A stretch of DNA of 64,000 nt from positions 6,995,001-7,059,000 of the forward strand of contig NZ_LT859959.1 of the NCBI RefSeq assembly GCF_900176205.1, read 5' to 3'. Positions 60,989 through 64,000 of this stretch are shown piece by piece; within the stretch, counting starts at the first letter, position 1, and each line of letters starts with the position of its first letter. The position numbers and the translations under genes are program-made. The notes below the pieces were generated by a model. That model worked only from the letters and a program-made list of their open reading frames with translations. It was not told the origin of the DNA and made no database searches. The DNA is from Bradyrhizobium sp. ORS 285 (lineage in GTDB: Bacteria; Pseudomonadota; Alphaproteobacteria; Rhizobiales; Xanthobacteraceae).

Positions 60989-62287
60989 ATGCGCAACGAG
61001 ACGATTGCAACCCACGCCGGCTACGAGCCCGAGGGCACGACCAAAGCGGTTGCGGTTCCGATCTATCAGACAGCCGCCTACGCCTTCGACAGCGCCGATC
61101 ACGGCGCCGCCCTGTTCAACCTTGAAGTCGAGGGCTACCGCTACAGCCGAATCTCCAACCCGACGACAGCCGTGCTGGAGAAGCGCGTCGCCGAGCTCGA
61201 AGGCGGCGTCGGCGCGCTCGCGGTCGGCACCGGCCAGGCCGCGCTGCATTTCGCCTTCGTCAATCTCGCCGATGGCGGCGGCAACATCGTCTCGGTGCCG
61301 CAGCTCTACGGCACGACGCACACGCTGCTCGGCCACATCCTGCCGCGGCAGGGCATCACCGGACGCTTTGCCGAAAGCGATCAGCCCGACGCGATCGAGC
61401 GTCTCATCGACGAGAACACCAAGGCGGTGTTCGCCGAGACGATCGGCAACCCCGCCGGCAATGTCTGCGACATCGAGGCGCTGGCCAAGGTCGCGCACCG
61501 CAACGGCGTGCCGCTGATCGTCGACAACACGGTCGCGACGCCCATCCTGCTGCGGCCGTTCGACTACGGCGCCGACATCGCGGTGCATTCGCTGACCAAA
61601 TTCCTCGGCGGCCACGGCACGACGCTGGGCGGCATGCTGGTCGATAGCGGCAACTTCCCCTGGAAGGACCACGCCGACCGCTTCCCGGCCTTCAGCCAGC
61701 CGGACACGTCCTATCACGGCATGGTCTACACCGACCATTTCGGCCGCAGCGCCTACATCCAGCGCGCGCGCAGCGTCTATCAACGCACGATGGGCGCGGT
61801 GCTGTCGCCGTTCAACGCCTTCCTGCTGTTGCAGGGTATCGAGACCGTGGCGCTGCGCATGGAGCGTCACGTCGAGAATGCGCGCAAGGTCGCGGACTTC
61901 CTGCGCAACGATCCGCGCGTCGCCTGGGTCAACTACGCCGGCTTCCCGGAAAGCCCGTACTACCCGCTGGTGCAGAAATATCTCGACGGCCGCGCCTCCT
62001 CGCTGTTCACCTTCGGCATCAAGGGCGGCATGGAGGCCGGCAAGGCGTTCTACGACGCGCTCAAGCTGATCACGCGGCTGGTCAATATCGGCGATGCGAA
62101 GTCTCTGGCCTGCCATCCGGCTTCGACCACGCACCGGCAGATGCCGCCCGATGATCAGCGCAAGGCCGGCGTGCTGCCCGAGGCGATCCGGCTGTCGATC
62201 GGCATCGAGCACATCGCCGACATCATCGAGGATCTCGACCAGGCGCTGGCGCAGGCCTGTCCGCGTCAGCTGGATGCCGCGGAATAG
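60989..62287 (+). CDS. O-acylhomoserine sulfhydrylase (Cys/Met metabolism PLP enzyme)
   Basis: PLP-dependent gamma-replacement enzyme, 432 aa from the ATG at 60989 (GGAG 7 bases upstream; a further in-frame start at 60947 is weaker). It makes homocysteine from O-acylhomoserine and sulfide. PLP lysine Lys204 is in HSLTKFLGGHGT, with YRYSRISNPT and TIGNPAGNVCD family marks. The length and ISNPT pattern fit the O-acetylhomoserine sulfhydrylase (MetY) group. Followed 12 bases later by metA, which makes the acylated substrate. Confidence 0.9.
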   Translation: MRNETIATHAGYEPEGTTKAVAVPIYQTAAYAFDSADHGAALFNLEVEGYRYSRISNPTTAVLEKRVAELEGGVGALAVGTGQAALHFAFVNLADGGGNIVSVPQLYGTTHTLLGHILPRQGITGRFAESDQPDAIERLIDENTKAVFAETIGNPAGNVCDIEALAKVAHRNGVPLIVDNTVATPILLRPFDYGADIAVHSLTKFLGGHGTTLGGMLVDSGNFPWKDHADRFPAFSQPDTSYHGMVYTDHFGRSAYIQRARSVYQRTMGAVLSPFNAFLLLQGIETVALRMERHVENARKVADFLRNDPRVAWVNYAGFPESPYYPLVQKYLDGRASSLFTFGIKGGMEAGKAFYDALKLITRLVNIGDAKSLACHPASTTHRQMPPDDQRKAGVLPEAIRLSIGIEHIADIIEDLDQALAQACPRQLDAAE

Positions 62288-62299
62288 AGCGCCCAGCCG

Positions 62300-63277
62300 A
62301 TGACCCTGCTGTTCGACAGAGATCGCAGGATCACGAGCCCTGCCCTCGCGCCCACCGGCGGCGAGCGTCGCGTGCGTGATCCGATCGAGCTCACGATCGG
62401 CCTCGTCAATAACATGCCGGACAGCGCCCTGAAGGCAACCGACGTCCAGATCGCGCGGCTGCTGCAGCAATCGGCGCCGTGGCACGTCCGCATCCGCCTG
62501 CACTGCTTCTCGCTGCCGTCGATCGCACGCTCGCCTGTGGCCAGCAGCCACGTCGCCCAGACCTACACCGACATCGACCGGCTCGATGGCCTCGATATCG
62601 ACGGACTGATCGTCACTGGAGCCGAGCCGATCGCAGCGCGGCTGCGCGACGAGCCTTACTGGCCGGACCTCACCGCCATCATCGACTGGGCCAAGACGAA
62701 CACGAAGACGACGATCTGGTCCTGTCTCGCCGCGCATGCCGCGGTGCTGCATCTCGACAACGTCGAGCGGCAGCGGCTGGCTCACAAATGCTCCGGCGTT
62801 TTCGACTGTGTGAAGGTGCGGGACGACTGGCTGACCCGCGGCATCGACACCCCGCTGCAGGTGCCGCACTCGCGCCTCAACGCCGTCAACGAGCCGCTGC
62901 TGGCGGAGCGCGGCTACGACATCCTGACCCGGTCGGCCGAGATCGGCGTCGACATCTTTGCGCGGGAGATGCCGAGCCGCTTCGTGTTCTTCCAGGGCCA
63001 TCCCGAATATGACGCGCTGTCGCTGCAGCGTGAATACATGCGCGACATCGCGCGGTATCTCGCCGGGCAGCGCGACGACTATCCGCGGCTGCCGAAATCC
63101 TATTTCAGCGCCGAGACCGAGGCGGTGCTGAACGCGTTCGAGCTGCGCGCCAAGGCGCGGCGCGATCCGACCTTGGCGGCCGAGCTGCCCGGCCTCACGC
63201 TGCGCCAGGATCTCGCGGCCGGCCACGCGGCCAAGCTCCTGTTCAGGAACTGGATCGGCTATCTCGCCGACGGCTAA
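62300..63277 (+). CDS. metA: Homoserine O-acyltransferase MetA type
   Basis: First committed step to methionine from homoserine, 325 aa, glutamine-amidotransferase-like fold. The catalytic Cys142 is in WSCLAAHAAV and the His234/Glu236 pair in FQGHPEYD, matching E. coli MetA positions. GLVNNMPDSALKATDVQ near the start and the HSRLNAVNE segment are family marks. MetA-type proteins use succinyl- or acetyl-CoA; the acyl donor is not decided here. It forms an operon with the preceding sulfhydrylase. Confidence 0.88.
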   Translation: MTLLFDRDRRITSPALAPTGGERRVRDPIELTIGLVNNMPDSALKATDVQIARLLQQSAPWHVRIRLHCFSLPSIARSPVASSHVAQTYTDIDRLDGLDIDGLIVTGAEPIAARLRDEPYWPDLTAIIDWAKTNTKTTIWSCLAAHAAVLHLDNVERQRLAHKCSGVFDCVKVRDDWLTRGIDTPLQVPHSRLNAVNEPLLAERGYDILTRSAEIGVDIFAREMPSRFVFFQGHPEYDALSLQREYMRDIARYLAGQRDDYPRLPKSYFSAETEAVLNAFELRAKARRDPTLAAELPGLTLRQDLAAGHAAKLLFRNWIGYLADG

Positions 63278-63289
63278 TGCCATAGCGGA

Positions 63290-64000
63290 TCATCCTTTCT
63301 CGCCCAGCGAGGCCAGCGCGGCATTGCCGCCCGCAGCTGCGGTGTTGATCGTCAGCGTCTGCTCGGTCGCGAAGCGTGCGAGATAATGCGGCCCGCCGGC
63401 CTTTGGCCCCGTGCCTGACAGCCCGCAGCCGCCGAACGGCTGCACGCCGACGACGGCGCCGATCATGTTGCGGTTGACGTAGATGTTGCCGATCGGCAGC
63501 TGACCAACGCGATCGGCGAGCTGGCTGATGCGCGAATGCAGGCCGAAGGTCAGGCCATACCCGGAGGCGGCGATCGCCCGCAGCGTGCGCTCGAGATCCT
63601 CGCCGCGATAGCGCACCACATGCAGGACGGGGCCAAACACCTCCTGCTCCAACTCCTCAGGCCGCAGCAGCTCGAACACATGCGGCGCCACGAAGCAGCC
63701 GGTGTCCGGCGAAGATCCTGCGTAGTGCACGCGAGCGCTCATCTTCATGCGCGCGATGTGCTGATCGAGCCGCGCCTTGGCCTCCGCGTCGATCACCGGG
63801 CCGATATGGGTCGACACATCGCGGGGATCGCCGATCCGCAGCTCACGCGCCGCGCCCGCAATCATCGCAATGATGTCGTCGGCGACATCATCCTGCACGC
63901 ACAACAGACGCAGCGCCGAGCAGCGCTGGCCGGCCGAGCGGAACGCCGAGGTCACGACGTCGTCGGTGACCTGCTCAGCCAGCGCCGTCGAATCGACCAG
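63290..64000 (-). CDS. putA: Bifunctional proline dehydrogenase / glutamate semialdehyde dehydrogenase PutA, C-terminal part
   Basis: Only the C-terminal end lies in the window; the frame is open through position 64000 and continues beyond. The visible 237 residues or so belong to the aldehyde dehydrogenase domain: SAFRSAGQRCSALRLLCVQ with the catalytic Cys, EELEQEVFGPVLHVVRY (the EVFGP motif), GNIYVNRNMIGAVVGVQPFGG. The GQRCSALRLLCVQ and NRNMIGAVVGVQPFGG wording is diagnostic for PutA. It oxidises proline to glutamate as carbon and nitrogen source. It is convergent with metA. Confidence 0.9.
   Translation of the reverse strand: MVDSTALAEQVTDDVVTSAFRSAGQRCSALRLLCVQDDVADDIIAMIAGAARELRIGDPRDVSTHIGPVIDAEAKARLDQHIARMKMSARVHYAGSSPDTGCFVAPHVFELLRPEELEQEVFGPVLHVVRYRGEDLERTLRAIAASGYGLTFGLHSRISQLADRVGQLPIGNIYVNRNMIGAVVGVQPFGGCGLSGTGPKAGGPHYLARFATEQTLTINTAAAGGNAALASLGEKG

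Overview
The window is high-GC DNA from an alphaproteobacterium, most likely Bradyrhizobium or a close relative. This rests on the gene families present (urea/amide ABC transport with formamidase, HWE kinase, amino acid:carrier-protein ligase, many acyl-CoA enzymes) and on at least five families of intergenic palindromic repeats of the kind common in that group. The genus is inference; no rRNA gene is present. There is no tRNA, rRNA, CRISPR array, transposase, integrase or phage gene in view. Coding density is about 90 percent, and most non-coding space is filled with repeats.

Layout. 1-9.5 kb: end of an MFS transporter, a D-aminoacylase-type amidohydrolase, a second MFS transporter (minus), an AttEFGH-like export set (ATPase, FtsX-type permease, Tat-exported AttH-like lipocalin hydrolase) and a MAPEG protein. 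9.6-16 kb: an orphan branched-chain-type solute-binding protein, an acyl-CoA synthetase broken by a 5-bp duplication, a CBS-BON protein, a small c-type cytochrome, and a PAS-PAS-HWE kinase with a single-domain response regulator behind a perfect EcfG-type promoter. 16-29.5 kb: an acyl-CoA catabolic block (two-subunit biotin-dependent acyl-CoA carboxylase, acyl-CoA ligase, BKACE-family enzyme, GST, two acyl-CoA dehydrogenases), interrupted by a P-type cation ATPase and an AraC regulator. 29.7-38.2 kb: a second orphan solute-binding protein, a 1.4-kb island of repeats, a HTH regulator, a Gram-negative sortase with its LPxTA-tailed VIT/vWA substrate, a DUF1614 membrane protein and an MCE/MlaD protein.

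38.2-49.6 kb: urtABCDE-fmdA-fmdB, all on the minus strand, facing a divergent two-gene regulatory unit on the plus strand. The first regulatory protein is a rare fusion of an NCS1-type permease, a nine-cysteine segment, a histidine kinase and a receiver domain; the second is a REC-LuxR response regulator. A perfect dyad lies in the divergent promoter. The simplest reading is uptake of urea or short amides, cytoplasmic hydrolysis of formamide to ammonium and formate, and control by a transporter-derived sensor.

49.8-64 kb: a flavin monooxygenase, a secreted trypsin-like protease, a HAD hydrolase, the MTA salvage pair mtnP-mtnA, an aminoacyl-carrier-protein cluster (carrier protein, acyl-CoA dehydrogenase-like enzyme, amino acid:CP ligase, GNAT-like protein), a class IV aminotransferase, an HSL-type esterase, methionine biosynthesis genes (O-acylhomoserine sulfhydrylase, then MetA), and the 3' end of putA running off the window.

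The most interesting items are the permease-kinase fusion with its dyad, the aminoacyl-CP cluster, the two-gene sortase system and the slippage-type frameshift in the acyl-CoA synthetase.
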